From: Microcosmobacter sp040493455
GTDB taxonomy: Bacteria > Bacteroidota > Bacteroidia > Flavobacteriales > Flavobacteriaceae
Direction of reading: 5' to 3'
Assembly: GCF_040493455.1 (NCBI RefSeq)
Contig: NZ_JANFDA010000002.1
Span: 186,001 to 250,000, forward strand
DNA: 64,000 nucleotides
Each line of letters begins with the position of its first letter. Within the stretch, counting starts at the first letter, position 1. This document shows positions 7,608-18,326 of the stretch, piece by piece. The notes under the pieces were generated by a model. It was not told the origin of the DNA. It was given only the letters and a program-made list of their open reading frames with translations, and did not search any database. A program made the position numbers and the translations under genes.

Positions 7608-8835
7608 AATGACTGAATTGGTAGTAACCACACTTTAGATAAGCACCTTCTTGGAACGTTACGGGATGGTCTATATCGTGATATGTTGTATCTAAAACTT
7701 CAAAAGGTCTTCCTTGTTTTCTTAAGGTTTGAAGATTAATATCAAAAAATGATCTCGCTGTAACTCTTGAAGAACAAGACGCCAAAACCAAGGTTCCATT
7801 CTTAGCAACCAGCTTCGCTCCTAGTTCGGCCAACTGTGCATACTTTTTCTTTGCTAAAGCTACTTCAGATTGTTGTTTGGCAAAGCTAGGTGGATCGATA
7901 ACTACGACGTCGAAAGTTTTTCTTTTTTTAATCAAGTTATTCAAAGCTTGAAAAGCATCTCCGACTATGGTTTTATGAATTCCAGAATGCGTATTGAGCT
8001 TTGCATTAGACTTTGCAACTTCAAGGGCTTGAGCACTGATATCTAAACTCGTAACTTCTGTAGCGCCATTGGCTAAGGCATGCACAGAAAACCCTCCGGC
8101 ATAAGAAAAGACATCTAAAACTGTTCTGTCTTTGCTTAGTAATCCAACACGTCTCCTATTCTCTCTATGGTCCAAAAAATAACCTGTCTTATGCCCTTTA
8201 ATCACATTAGCCGAAAATGCAATGCCATGCTCTTCAAATAATACTACATCGTCCTTTAATGCTCCATAAATGACAGTACCATCTTCAACACTAACCTGTT
8301 TTGAGTTCAGTATGTTTCTACTGAAACGAAGCACTGCTGTTTCACATTGAGATGTATCAATTAATAAACTTGCTATTGTTTCAAAATAAGGAAGCCAAAT
8401 TTCAGAATAGAGTTTTATTACCAAAACACTATCATATACATCGGCTATAAGCCCCGGAAAGCCATCACCTTCACCATAAATAAGTCTGTAACTATTGGTT
8501 TTAGTTTCAAGCAATGGTAATCGTTTAGCGTAAGCTGCTTCGATTTTTTCCTTAAAAAAGTTTGAATCTATGGCAGTACCACTTTGATGATGTAATAGCT
8601 TCACCCGAATTGGTGAACTGGGATCAAAAAGTCCAACTCCAATGACTTGATTTGTTTTCTTGCTAAAAACTATTGCAATGTCACCTGGATTTCCTTCTTT
8701 ATTTATCTTCTCAATACGATCCGAAAACAACCAAGGATGTCCACTCAATACATGCTTTTCGCCACTGTTAGAAAGCTTTAATGCCAATCGTTTTGGTTCA
8801 TAATCCAATTGGCATATGGCTTTAATCTCTTTCAA
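7606..8835 (-). CDS. Class I rRNA large-subunit (cytosine-C5) methyltransferase, RlmI-like
   Basis: The 409-residue protein has an N-terminal PUA domain (~1-95, LSGHPWLFSDRIEKI). The Rossmann methyltransferase part shows YFLDHRENRRRV, the SAM motif VLDVFSYAGGFSVHA, IDPPSFAKQ, and LASCSSRV with the catalytic Cys. This is the layout of RlmI (YccW), which methylates a cytosine of 23S rRNA at C5. Bacteroidota carry several paralogues, so the exact target base is inferred. It lies 6 bases downstream of the metalloprotease gene on the same strand. Confidence 0.88.
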   Translation of the reverse strand: MKEIKAICQLDYEPKRLALKLSNSGEKHVLSGHPWLFSDRIEKINKEGNPGDIAIVFSKKTNQVIGVGLFDPSSPIRVKLLHHQSGTAIDSNFFKEKIEAAYAKRLPLLETKTNSYRLIYGEGDGFPGLIADVYDSVLVIKLYSEIWLPYFETIASLLIDTSQCETAVLRFSRNILNSKQVSVEDGTVIYGALKDDVVLFEEHGIAFSANVIKGHKTGYFLDHRENRRRVGLLSKDRTVLDVFSYAGGFSVHALANGATEVTSLDISAQALEVAKSNAKLNTHSGIHKTIVGDAFQALNNLIKKRKTFDVVVIDPPSFAKQQSEVALAKKKYAQLAELGAKLVAKNGTLVLASCSSRVTARSFFDINLQTLRKQGRPFEVLDTTYHDIDHPVTFQEGAYLKCGYYQFSH

Positions 8836-8841
8836 TAGAAT

Positions 8842-11313
8842 TTATTTAGGATCCAATATCTGATTGATTCTTTCCACACAATCTCTGTAATGATACTTCG
8901 TAATTGTGTTCACACCTGCGTTTGCAGCAGAAGATAGTTTACGCTTTAGTACATTAAGTTCTCCTCTAACTAAGGCTCTAATATCAGATTGATTTACATT
9001 GAAATACTGACGAGAACGCTGTGGATCAAGCTTTTGAGTCATTAAGTATTCCATACGATCAATATAAGCACGCTGTAAATTTCTCCTGTAGATGGTTACG
9101 TTTGTAACAGTATTCGCTTCTTTCCAAAGTCCTTGACGCAACTCTCTCAACATTTGTAAAGCTGTATAATTATCGCCACTCATGGCTTCGCCATCCAGTA
9201 ATCGACCAATGCGTTCAAAATTCAAGAGATTATTGAGGTGTCCTGCTTGCAAACGTCTGAAACGCTCTGTATAACCAGCATAATCTATATTTCGTAAAAT
9301 GGCTTTATTCACTAACCATGTCGGCGAATTGAAAGCATTGCTATGCAACCATTGCATCGCTTGTTGCTGTTGCGATTTTGGAACGTGAGTATATACATTT
9401 CCTGTTTGTCCTGGGGTTTTAGTATCTTCATAAACACCTCCAATATGCGTTACAACATGACCTGTGTATCGTCTCCAAACACCAAGTAATTCACCATAAA
9501 GTTCTTCTAAGTCGTCATAGTTATTGGTTTTATCACTGGTCCAGCTTGGTAAGTTTTCAGCAACATACTTAAGGTTTTTCAATCCATAGTCACTGGCTTT
9601 CATACTATTGTTACCTATATCTTCTGTCTGAGCTGTAGGGTCGAAACGACTGCCCTGATTTCCGAATTTATACTTAGGATCGTCTCCTTTCTCAGTGATC
9701 CACTTATCCAGTGTCTTTACTTCATCTTCAGGTGATTTTACACCTGGTAAATACCTATAGCCCCAATTGATAGCATAGTCATCGTATGGTCCCAGTTGTC
9801 TTATGAAGCGAATGTTTTGGTCTCCAGGCTGTGCTATATAGTTATATCGTGCATAATCCATAATGGTCGATGCAATACCAAACTCTTGCGTAAAAGCCCC
9901 ATTTCGGTAGTTCTCCACATTGTAAGCACAGCTAGCACTCATGTTATGTGGCAAGCCCAACGTATGGCCAACTTCGTGCGCGATTACCATTTTCATCATT
10001 TCGCCAATTTCTTCTGGCGGTGTATTTAACGTTCTCGCAGAAGGATTAGCTGCTCCTGTTTCTAGCATATAACGATTTCTGTAAGAACGTAAATGATTGT
10101 GGTACCAAATAATATCACTTTCTATAATCTCACCAGATCTCGGATCTGATACACTCGGTCCTGTAGCATTCCTAGTTGTACTGGCTACATATCGTATTAC
10201 AGAATACCGAATATCTTCTGGACTAAAATCTGGGTCTTCTTCTTTACTCGGTGGATCTTTTGCCAAAATAGCATTCTTAAAACCAGCTTTTTCAAAGGCA
10301 CGCTGCCAAAGTTCTACGCCTTCCTTGATATAGGAACGTAAATGTTCTGGAGTAGCAGGATCTAGATAGTATACTATTGGTTTTATTGGTTCAACCAATT
10401 CTCCTCTAGCATAGGCTGCTGGGTCTTTTGGCTCTAATCGCCAACGTCTAATGTATGTCTTTTGGTCAGATTTTAACTCTTCACTGCCATAATCGACTTG
10501 ACTAATCGTAAACCACCCAACACGTGGATCAAAGATTCTAGGCTGCATTGGTTCTTCTGGTAATAAAATCATGGATTGATTTACCTGAATACTAATCGTC
10601 TCAGCACTACGGTTTACTGGAGGTTCAGTAGCATTGAATGTAAAATCTTGAATCACTTCTATGTTCTCTGGGAAACTCTTCATGGAATTAATAAAGCTTC
10701 TACTATTGTCTAGATTTCTAACTTTATATTGCCTACGCATCCACGATGGCATTCCGCTTATCGCCTTCACATCACTATTGTAAAACTTACTAACATCAAT
10801 AACTACTGCAGATGAATCTGGTGAAAACGCTTCAATTTTAAATGCATATAATGTTGGTTCATAATTGTTAGAACGCACAGACACATTGATTGGCAAACTA
10901 TCATCTGCCACAGCTGCATAAGACTTTTCCTTGATTAATACTCTATCTTGATAGCGCTCCCAATTAACCAATCGCGTATTGGTTTTAGTCCCAGCATTCA
11001 CATAGCCTCCACCTAGATTTGCAGGCAGTTTTGATAATCTTGTTACCAGCAGCATGTCTTTGGATAACATGTCATTTGGTACTTCGAAGTAATACTTATC
11101 GCCTACTTTATGAACATCAAAGACACCTTCGTCAGAGATAGCTTCACTTGTGATAACTTCGCTATACTTTTTGAATTTACTCTTCTTCTTTTTAGGCTGT
11201 TGCTGAACAGCTTCAGTATTCTCTTTCTTGGACTTCTTCTTTCTTTTGGATTGGGCATTAGAAAAGCTCCCTGTAACGAATACAAGAGCTAACAATAATA
11301 TTAATCTATTCAT
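8842..11313 (-). CDS. Large secreted zinc-dependent metalloprotease (DUF5117/DUF4953 family)
   Basis: The 823-residue protein has a Sec signal peptide (residues 1-20, ending SNAQ) and a very basic linker rich in Lys (~21-48). A DUF5118/DUF5117-type N-terminal region follows, then the zinc site AHEVGHTLGLPHN (HExxHxxGxxH) with a downstream TIMDYARYNY 'Met-turn', typical of metzincins. The rest matches the DUF4953 C-terminal region. It is presumably periplasmic or surface-exposed; no T9SS sorting domain is present. The substrate is unknown. It is transcribed in the same direction as the RlmI-like gene. Confidence 0.9.
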   Translation of the reverse strand: MNRLILLLALVFVTGSFSNAQSKRKKKSKKENTEAVQQQPKKKKSKFKKYSEVITSEAISDEGVFDVHKVGDKYYFEVPNDMLSKDMLLVTRLSKLPANLGGGYVNAGTKTNTRLVNWERYQDRVLIKEKSYAAVADDSLPINVSVRSNNYEPTLYAFKIEAFSPDSSAVVIDVSKFYNSDVKAISGMPSWMRRQYKVRNLDNSRSFINSMKSFPENIEVIQDFTFNATEPPVNRSAETISIQVNQSMILLPEEPMQPRIFDPRVGWFTISQVDYGSEELKSDQKTYIRRWRLEPKDPAAYARGELVEPIKPIVYYLDPATPEHLRSYIKEGVELWQRAFEKAGFKNAILAKDPPSKEEDPDFSPEDIRYSVIRYVASTTRNATGPSVSDPRSGEIIESDIIWYHNHLRSYRNRYMLETGAANPSARTLNTPPEEIGEMMKMVIAHEVGHTLGLPHNMSASCAYNVENYRNGAFTQEFGIASTIMDYARYNYIAQPGDQNIRFIRQLGPYDDYAINWGYRYLPGVKSPEDEVKTLDKWITEKGDDPKYKFGNQGSRFDPTAQTEDIGNNSMKASDYGLKNLKYVAENLPSWTSDKTNNYDDLEELYGELLGVWRRYTGHVVTHIGGVYEDTKTPGQTGNVYTHVPKSQQQQAMQWLHSNAFNSPTWLVNKAILRNIDYAGYTERFRRLQAGHLNNLLNFERIGRLLDGEAMSGDNYTALQMLRELRQGLWKEANTVTNVTIYRRNLQRAYIDRMEYLMTQKLDPQRSRQYFNVNQSDIRALVRGELNVLKRKLSSAANAGVNTITKYHYRDCVERINQILDPK

Positions 11314-11418
11314 TGGGAATATTGGTTATTAGTAAAGTCTAAAGATAACTATTCTACTTATAAGACCTTTTGAAAGCTTAAAATTTAAACGAAATTTTAA
11401 GAAATGAGTTTTGGCTCG

Positions 11419-11426
11419 TACTTTTG
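11419..11426 (+). promoter_or_regulatory. Probable -7 box TACTTTTG
   Basis: A TAnnTTTG match 15 bases before the DUF3817 start codon at 11442. It probably drives the two-gene unit DUF3817-mscS. No clear -33 TTG. Confidence 0.4.
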
Positions 11427-11441
11427 CAAAAAAGTTAGTAA

Positions 11442-11726
11442 ATGTCGTTACTCAATCTATTCAGAATTGTTGCGTTTCTTGAAGGGACATCTTATATCCT
11501 TTTATTGTTTTTAGCAACACCTATCAAATATTTTATGGATGAACCAAAGTATGTAAAGCTTTTGGGTATGCCTCACGGTTTATTATTTATCGGTTACATT
11601 GCATTAGCTTTCATACTGTACAAAAAATTGAACTGGAGTGATAAGGTTTTTAAATATGTCTTGTTGGCATCCATCATCCCTTTTGGTACATTTTATATTG
11701 AAAGAAAATATCTCAAAACAAATTAA
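11442..11726 (+). CDS. DUF3817 integral membrane protein
   Basis: The 94-residue protein has three hydrophobic segments. It begins LLNLFRIVAFLEGTSYILLLFLATPIKY and has GMPHGLLFIGYIALAF in the middle, both typical of DUF3817 (YdzA-like) proteins. It is in the inner membrane and its function is unknown. It ends 3 bases before the MscS gene and is probably co-transcribed with it. Confidence 0.85.
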   Translation: MSLLNLFRIVAFLEGTSYILLLFLATPIKYFMDEPKYVKLLGMPHGLLFIGYIALAFILYKKLNWSDKVFKYVLLASIIPFGTFYIERKYLKTN

Positions 11727-11729
11727 TCC

Positions 11730-12974
11730 ATGAATATTAAGCATTGGTTATATGATCATCTCATTTCGCTCGGAATGTCTGATTCTACTGCGAAATTTTT
11801 GAATATGCTAGCCCTTTTGATTGCTTTACTAATCGTAGTACTCATCATTGGTTATATAATCAGAAGAATCATTATTAGCATATCACACAGAATTGCAGCC
11901 CGTTCTAAGACAAGCTTTGATGACATTCTTGTAAATAACAAGGTGCCGTTAAATGTTGCTAGAATAATACCTCTACTGATGATGATTGAGTTTATGCCTG
12001 CTGTTTTAGAGGATTATCCATACATCGATGGCATCGTAGAAAAGATTCTACAGGTATTAGGTATAGTATTCACGTTATGGATTGTACGTAGTATTCTCAA
12101 TGCTATTAAGGATTACTTCAAAACCTTACCAAACTTCAAGGACAAACCTATTGATAGCTATATACAGGTTTTCATGATTATTGCTTGGTTTATAGGTATC
12201 ATTTCGTCATTTGCCATAATCTTTGAGGTAGAGTTTATCACATTTGTAACGTCGCTTGGAGCTGCATCTGCAGTGATCATTCTGATATTCAGGGATACGA
12301 TTTTAGGATTTGTGGCTAGTATTCAAGTATCGATAAACGACATGGTTCGTATTGGCGACTGGATTACATTCGAAAAGTATGGTGCTGATGGCGATGTTAT
12401 TGAAATCAATTTAGCCACAGTTAAGGTTCAAAACTTTGATAAAACCATTACAACGATTCCTACCTATGCCTTAATCTCTGATTCGTTCAAGAATTGGCGG
12501 GGCATGATGAATTCTGATGGCAGACGTATCAAGCGATCTCTAAGCGTGAAGATGAGTTCTGTAAAGTATCTTTCAGCTGAACATATTAATGGCTTAAAAC
12601 AGATTGAAATCATTTCAGACTATATTCAAAAACGTTCTGATGATATTATTGCACATAACGAGTCTCATAATATTGACAAAACGTTATTGCTAAATGGTCG
12701 TAATCTTACCAATCTCGGTGTTTTCAGAAAATATGTTGAAACGTATATAGAACAACATTCTGCCATAAACGAAAACATGATGATTATGACCAGACAGTTA
12801 GCGCCTACTGCAACTGGTGTTCCTATTGAAATCTATGCGTTTAGTGCAGATAAACGTTGGCAAAACTATGAATATATCATGGCAGATATATTTGATCATG
12901 TGATAGCAGCTGTACCCTATTTTGATCTTGAAATCTTTGAGTATTCTAACATTACTGAAGTTAGTAGAACATAA
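11730..12974 (+). CDS. Mechanosensitive ion channel, MscS family (YbdG-like)
   Basis: The 414-residue protein has an N-terminal group of five hydrophobic segments, then the MscS core near residue 190: LGAASAVIILIFRDTILGFVASIQVSINDMVRIGDWI, including the pore-lining helix and the start of the beta domain. Length and the C-terminal domain with the LLNGRNLTNLGVFRKYVETYI stretch match E. coli YbdG rather than MscS itself. It is expected to gate on membrane tension or osmotic down-shock. The last 14 bases overlap the convergent DUF3667 gene. Confidence 0.9.
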   Translation: MNIKHWLYDHLISLGMSDSTAKFLNMLALLIALLIVVLIIGYIIRRIIISISHRIAARSKTSFDDILVNNKVPLNVARIIPLLMMIEFMPAVLEDYPYIDGIVEKILQVLGIVFTLWIVRSILNAIKDYFKTLPNFKDKPIDSYIQVFMIIAWFIGIISSFAIIFEVEFITFVTSLGAASAVIILIFRDTILGFVASIQVSINDMVRIGDWITFEKYGADGDVIEINLATVKVQNFDKTITTIPTYALISDSFKNWRGMMNSDGRRIKRSLSVKMSSVKYLSAEHINGLKQIEIISDYIQKRSDDIIAHNESHNIDKTLLLNGRNLTNLGVFRKYVETYIEQHSAINENMMIMTRQLAPTATGVPIEIYAFSADKRWQNYEYIMADIFDHVIAAVPYFDLEIFEYSNITEVSRT

Positions 12975-14031
12975 AAGAGAATAATAATACTATTCCCGCT
13001 GCCATTGGTGCAACCATTATCAAGAAGATGAAGGTTGCAATACCACTTTTAATAAAACTCAATATCCATCCACTTCGATAAAAGCGCTTTACGGCTATCC
13101 AGAGATAGAAAAATGTGGATAAAACTATCAGAAAATCTATCCAATTTGGAATATTAACGATCATATTTATGAGGTACAATAGCATAAACGCCGTAAATAA
13201 ATAGGAAAAGAAATATAGACTAAATACCAAATGGTGAGAATAACGTCCTCTCTTGTAGTACAGTAGTTTTAGTATCAATGCAAAAATTGGCAACAAGAAG
13301 AATAAAGCAATTGGCAAGCTATCATAAAATGTTTGAAAAATTGAACCAAGCCCTTTATCCTTATAGAATTTTAGCATTTGACCATAAAACTTTCGAGTAA
13401 AAAAGCCTGCATCATCATCCATTCCCATTGCTGCATAGATCTCTTTGTTGCTAGCACCGGCTTCTAATAATGAATCTACTTTCTTCTCATCAAAATCAAA
13501 AGACATGTTTGCATTCTTGGGTTTAGAGGCTTCAGATTTTACAATAGAATCCATAGCTTTTACATCTTCTTCTTTTAAGCCCAGTAAATCTGCATTGTCT
13601 TTGAATGGTTTTAAGGCTTGTTCTAGCTTTACAGAATCTACTGGTTCTTTATCTATAGTAACATTGCCTCCATTAATGGTAAGTTTTTGATCCTGTAATG
13701 ATTTATTTATGCTTTGTGTTTGCTTTCGAATTGAAAACGAAAACACAAAAAAGAATATAAATGCCACAAAGAGATACATCTGCCCTGGATGCAGATATAA
13801 TAAGCGCTTACCTTCCACAAACTTTTTTGGCAAAAATCCAGGCCTGAACATTAACGGAATGAATCCTTTGATAAAGCGTGCATCGAAAGAAAAATAGTTG
13901 CTTATGGTATTATAGAACAGTACGCCAAGAGTTAATTCGTCATCGGACTTTTGTCCACAATGCGGGCAAAACTTAAAGCCCTTCTGATACTCTTGTTCAC
14001 AGTTGGTACATGTAACGTGCTCTTGTGACAT
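12961..14031 (-). CDS. DUF3667 zinc-ribbon membrane protein
   Basis: The 356-residue protein has an N-terminal zinc ribbon, CTNCEQEYQKGFKFCPHCGQ (two CxxC knuckles, residues ~8-27). The DUF3667 region follows (ARFIKGFIPLMFRPGFLPKKFVEGKRLLYLHPGQMYLFVAF). A charged periplasmic or cytoplasmic loop rich in Lys/Asp lies at ~100-215, and four C-terminal hydrophobic segments end the protein. Function unknown; the family is frequent in Bacteroidota. A paralogue lies at 41655-42431. Confidence 0.85.
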   Translation of the reverse strand: MSQEHVTCTNCEQEYQKGFKFCPHCGQKSDDELTLGVLFYNTISNYFSFDARFIKGFIPLMFRPGFLPKKFVEGKRLLYLHPGQMYLFVAFIFFFVFSFSIRKQTQSINKSLQDQKLTINGGNVTIDKEPVDSVKLEQALKPFKDNADLLGLKEEDVKAMDSIVKSEASKPKNANMSFDFDEKKVDSLLEAGASNKEIYAAMGMDDDAGFFTRKFYGQMLKFYKDKGLGSIFQTFYDSLPIALFFLLPIFALILKLLYYKRGRYSHHLVFSLYFFSYLFTAFMLLYLINMIVNIPNWIDFLIVLSTFFYLWIAVKRFYRSGWILSFIKSGIATFIFLIMVAPMAAGIVLLFSFMFY

Positions 14032-14128
14032 TGCTGATGGTTGGTTTTGATTAAAATTAAGAAATAGTCTTTATAGTTAGAAGAGTTTTAAGGTGAAATG
14101 TTACAAATCTTATTATGCTCCTTAATTG

Positions 14129-14165
14129 AAAAAGGCAGCTATTAACTTGTAATAGCTGCCTTTTT
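14129..14165. terminator. Strong bidirectional terminator after the adhesin gene
   Basis: A perfect 11-bp stem, GGCAGCTATTA (14134-14144) with TAATAGCTGCC (14150-14160), a five-base loop, flanked by five As and five Ts. On the minus strand it follows the adhesin stop codon by about 35 bases. Confidence 0.85.
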
Positions 14166-14199
14166 ACTAATTTAAAAGGTTATCTAGAATAGATGGTTC

Positions 14200-17100
14200 T
14201 TACTTACCAGCAATAATTTTCTTGGTAAGTGATCCTCTATTTGTAGTTAACTTCACATAGTACATCTGACTTGGGAATCTAGTCATATCGAAATATGTAC
14301 TATCGTCAGATCCCTTAACGTAATTCTTGTTAGTAGCACTTCTCACTAGTAATCCTCTAGCATCGTAGAACTCAATTCTTACGTCAGTATCATACTCGAA
14401 CATGTAAGAGATTGTTACATTATCCTTGAATGGTACTGGGAACGCTTTAAACTCGATCTCTTCAGCAGCAACTCTAGCAGTTGTTGGAGGAAGAGCTTCA
14501 CAGCTTACGCTGAAGTTCCATCCAGCCGAATAAGTACCACTACTAGCACATGACACAGAAGTATCAGAAGATACTACTACGTGTAATGAATCTCCAGTTG
14601 ATGTAGCTGTCGCTCCAGTCAAGTCAAACGAAGTGAACGTGAAAGCACCAGAGCTTTCATATAATAGCGTTCCTGAATCGTCCGTACCATCATAGATAGA
14701 TACTATATCAAATCCTTCTTCAATAAGACCACTAATGAACGTCAATGTCAATGGTGCTCCACTATCAGACGTGAATGTCCAAGTAGAAGAATCAGAGTTA
14801 CCATAACAGTACTCATACACTACAGAACCATCTGCACACGTAATAGAATTAGATAATCCTGGTATGTTTGGCTGATTAGCTGGATCTATTACCTCAACTG
14901 GTGCTCCGGCTGCATCTAAAGATGCACATAAACCTTGGCTCTCAATTAAGTCTAATACATCTCCTCCAGATAATGAACCATCTAATGGTAATGTTCCTGG
15001 ATCTAGTGTTAATGGATCGTATACTAATGTGTGGATTGTGTATAGTCCTTCAGCAGTAACAGTAAACGCTGGTACTACATCTGCTCCTATAATATCTAAT
15101 CCTGCACCAGAAGTCAGTACGTATAGTGTCTCAAATCCTGCTGGTACGTTAGCATTTCCATCTGGAGTTGCAGAAATAAATGCCTCTCCATCTACTAATT
15201 CCGCTTCATCTTCATCTGCAGTAATTGTACCTGCATCTGCTAAACAAGCTAAGTCACAGTTTACAGATAATGTATAGCTTCCTGCATTAGATGAGAATCC
15301 AGTTACATAGATGTAATAGTCTACACCTATCTCAGATTGGAATGACACTAATGATTGTGGATTGTCTGGGAAGTTGATATCATCATTTCCTCCAACACAC
15401 ACTAACTGACCACATACTCCAGTGAATACACCTAGCTTAGTATCGAAATCTGATCCGTTGGTATCGGCAGTAACTTCAAGTACTTCTCCAGTACCTGCTA
15501 ATACGTGCCATATACCTGGAGCTGTACTTAAGCCAGTATCACAGAATGGTAAATCATTTGGTTGTCCTGCATTAGTATTTCCTTCGTATACACCGCCACA
15601 CTCTACAGCTATAGCATCGTCACATGTAGTACCAGGTGCCTCAGTTGCCCAAGTATAGGTAACAGTACAAGACGAATCATTGCCATTAGAATCTGTATGT
15701 GTAAACGTTCTTTCTAAAGTATGTAATAGTGCCCATTCTCCTGGCTCTGTACAAAGTGCAAAGTCAAGCGTATCTGGGTTACCTCCTGTAGCCAATACAT
15801 TGTCAGATCCGTCAGTTACATTATAACTTACTTCACTGTCGAATGAACCATCTACAACTATTTCAGTAGTGATAACATCACCTGGACTAGCTGGAAGCGC
15901 TACAAGTGCTCCATCAAACCCATCTGCAATAGTATAGTCGGCAATAACTACTACATTATTAACTAATACATTAATTACGGTTCCGTTCCATCCATCTCCG
16001 AAAGAATCGAATCCTTGGAAAGAGAATGGTCCCACACAACCATCAATTAAAGATGGAGGTAATTGTCCTACTTCAGATGATAATTCATCAGTATAGTTAG
16101 TAGTCTCACCTTCACCATCACAAGCATCTGAGTAAGGCACAGATTCTGCGAAATTAGTTGGCGCTACATCTACAAGACCGAAGTCTTCACCTTCTGGACA
16201 ATCTAGAGCTGCTGGCTTGTTAGCACATACAGTCCATGTGTACATTACACTACACTCACCTACATTACCACATCCATCGTCTGCAGAGAATGTTCTAGTC
16301 AATTTGTATCCTGAAGAATACTCAACCTCATTATCACAAGAGATCTCAATTAATTGACATCCTGTATCAAACAATGTCCAATCTTGTGGGTTACAAGATG
16401 CTCCACCATCAGTTACTTGATACCATCTTAATTCATTAGATGAGTAAACTTCCCATCTGCCTTCATCTACATTATAAGACAATGATCTATTGAAAGGATT
16501 AGCACCAATATAATCGTATGCTGGATATCCATTCTGATCTGGTCCATTAGTAACAAACGGAAGGTCTGCTACATTTTGGTTGTCGATTATGCAGCTAAAG
16601 ATGATGTATTCTGGAGCAACGAATGTTAAATTCATCACTTCACTATCAGACCATTGTCCGATATTACCACCATCCTGGCAATCGTCAGTGTAAGTAGCCT
16701 TATCAGCTAAGTTACCTGGAAGACCATTAGAATCTAACTCAGTATCTTTTAACTGACCAAGATCTATAGTATCTCCACATTCGAAGCCATCTGGCATATT
16801 ATTGATAGATACCTCTGGAGCTACATTGTCAACTACGAAGAATTGACATGTAAACTCTTCAAGAGATAAGTTCTCACATAAATCCTCAGCTTTGAAACGA
16901 AGTTCTAAGTATGTTCCACAAGAATCTCCACTTACTTGACCAGCAAAGGTCACTAAGTATTTAAGATCTTCTTTAGCAGTACAGTTATCTTCGAAACATT
17001 CTGGGATGAATAGTCCGTCGATTTCTCCAAGATCTATACCAGCTACAGTGAATAAGTTCTCTGTATCTAAGTAGTCACCTGGCTGAACATCAAATCCTGC

Positions 17101-18326
17101 TACTTCTGGGCAATCAGCACCATCTGAAGTATATAGGTACATTGGTTGCTCACCGCAGTCATCTTCTAATTTAGGCTCTTCGTTATCGTTACCTTGGTAG
17201 TTGAACTTAATCATATCAGAGATGTTTCCACACTGATCTTCTACAGTAATCTCCCAAGTTACAATCCACTGGCAATCAGTTCCAGCTTCTTTGCGTACTC
17301 TATGGATAGTTAAGTCTTCGTCATCAGCACAGTTATCTTCGTATGCGTCTAAGATCTCTTCGTCAGAAGGTCCTAAAGGTGCATCGTCAATACAACCATC
17401 TAATCCGTTTTCGTACCATGGTGGTAACTGACCTACTAATTGAGGAGGCGTAGTATCGTCTCCACTATATGTAACACTTACAACGTCTGCGTAGTTATCG
17501 CAATCGTCTTTTACTTGCCAAGAGTAAGTAATAGACCAGTTGCAGTCTCCGTTTCCTGTCATTACTGGATCGTAAGCATGGATATATACATCACCACAAT
17601 CGTCTTCGTAAAGCGCTAAGACATCCTCATCTTTTGGTGCTTCAGGAGCCTCAGACTTACATTGGAATCCACTTTGATCATCTAAGATAGATAGATCTGC
17701 ATCATCCTTGAATGTTGGTGCATCCTTGTCACCTCCGTTATAGAATATCTTGATTGGAGTATCATTTGCATTACCACAATCGTCAGATGCAAAATAGCTG
17801 TACATAACAGACCAGTAGCAATCATCACCTAATACTTTTTCAGTATAGCTGATTTCTACATTACTACAGTCGTCAGTAAATAATAATGCTATTTCTGCTA
17901 AGTCTGGACCTAAATACTCATAGTATCCTGTCTCTTCATTGAATTCTGGCTTACAATCGTTGATATTAGACTCTCCCATTGGGATTTGCCCTGTTAATTC
18001 AGGAGCAGTAGTATCTGTTACCGTAATTGTTTGAGAATCTGAAGTTGAATTATCACAGTTATCTGTAGCAGTCCAAGTTCTAATGATTGTGTAGTTACCT
18101 GGACAGTCACCTGGAACAACTTCCTCGCCGTCGTAAGTAATTTCTACTTCATCGTCACAGTTATCTGTTCCTTTAGCCTCTCCTGGCTCTGGAACATTGC
18201 TACAATCTACAGTCTCGTCTGCAGGAACAGTAATCTCAGGAGCTGTAGTATCTACAACAGTTATTGTCTGAGATCTTGTTGTTTTGTTATCACAGTTATC
18301 TGTAGCTGTCCAAGTTCTGATGATTT
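14200..18326 (-). CDS. Giant HYR-repeat surface protein, C-terminal part with CUB-like and T9SS sorting domains
   Basis: This is the 3' part of one gene interrupted by the assembly gap. The frame is open from the stop at 14200 through the first ATG at 17979 up to the Ns, and 17980-18326 encodes further repeats (DNCDNSTSDSQTITVTDTTAPELTG). From N to C it has: Cys/Asp-rich immunoglobulin-like repeats of ~80 residues; a region around 15250-15620 resembling bacterial pre-peptidase C-terminal domains (CDDAIAVECGGVYEGNT, FDTKLGVFTGVCG); a CUB-like domain around 14500-14850 (SIYDGTDDSGTLLYES); and a T9SS sorting domain at 14200-14460 (FPVPFKDNVTISY ... TKKIIAGK). It is a predicted surface adhesin or matrix protein exported by the gliding-associated T9SS. 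Confidence 0.85.

Noticed and set aside
9796..10333. Plus-strand ORFs inside the metalloprotease gene (and similar antisense frames elsewhere)
   Set aside because: They lie fully inside a well-supported gene on the other strand and have no family resemblance or start context.
18296..18326. Frameshift or pseudogene in the adhesin
   Set aside because: The frame change coincides exactly with an artificial 100-N gap, so it is an assembly effect.
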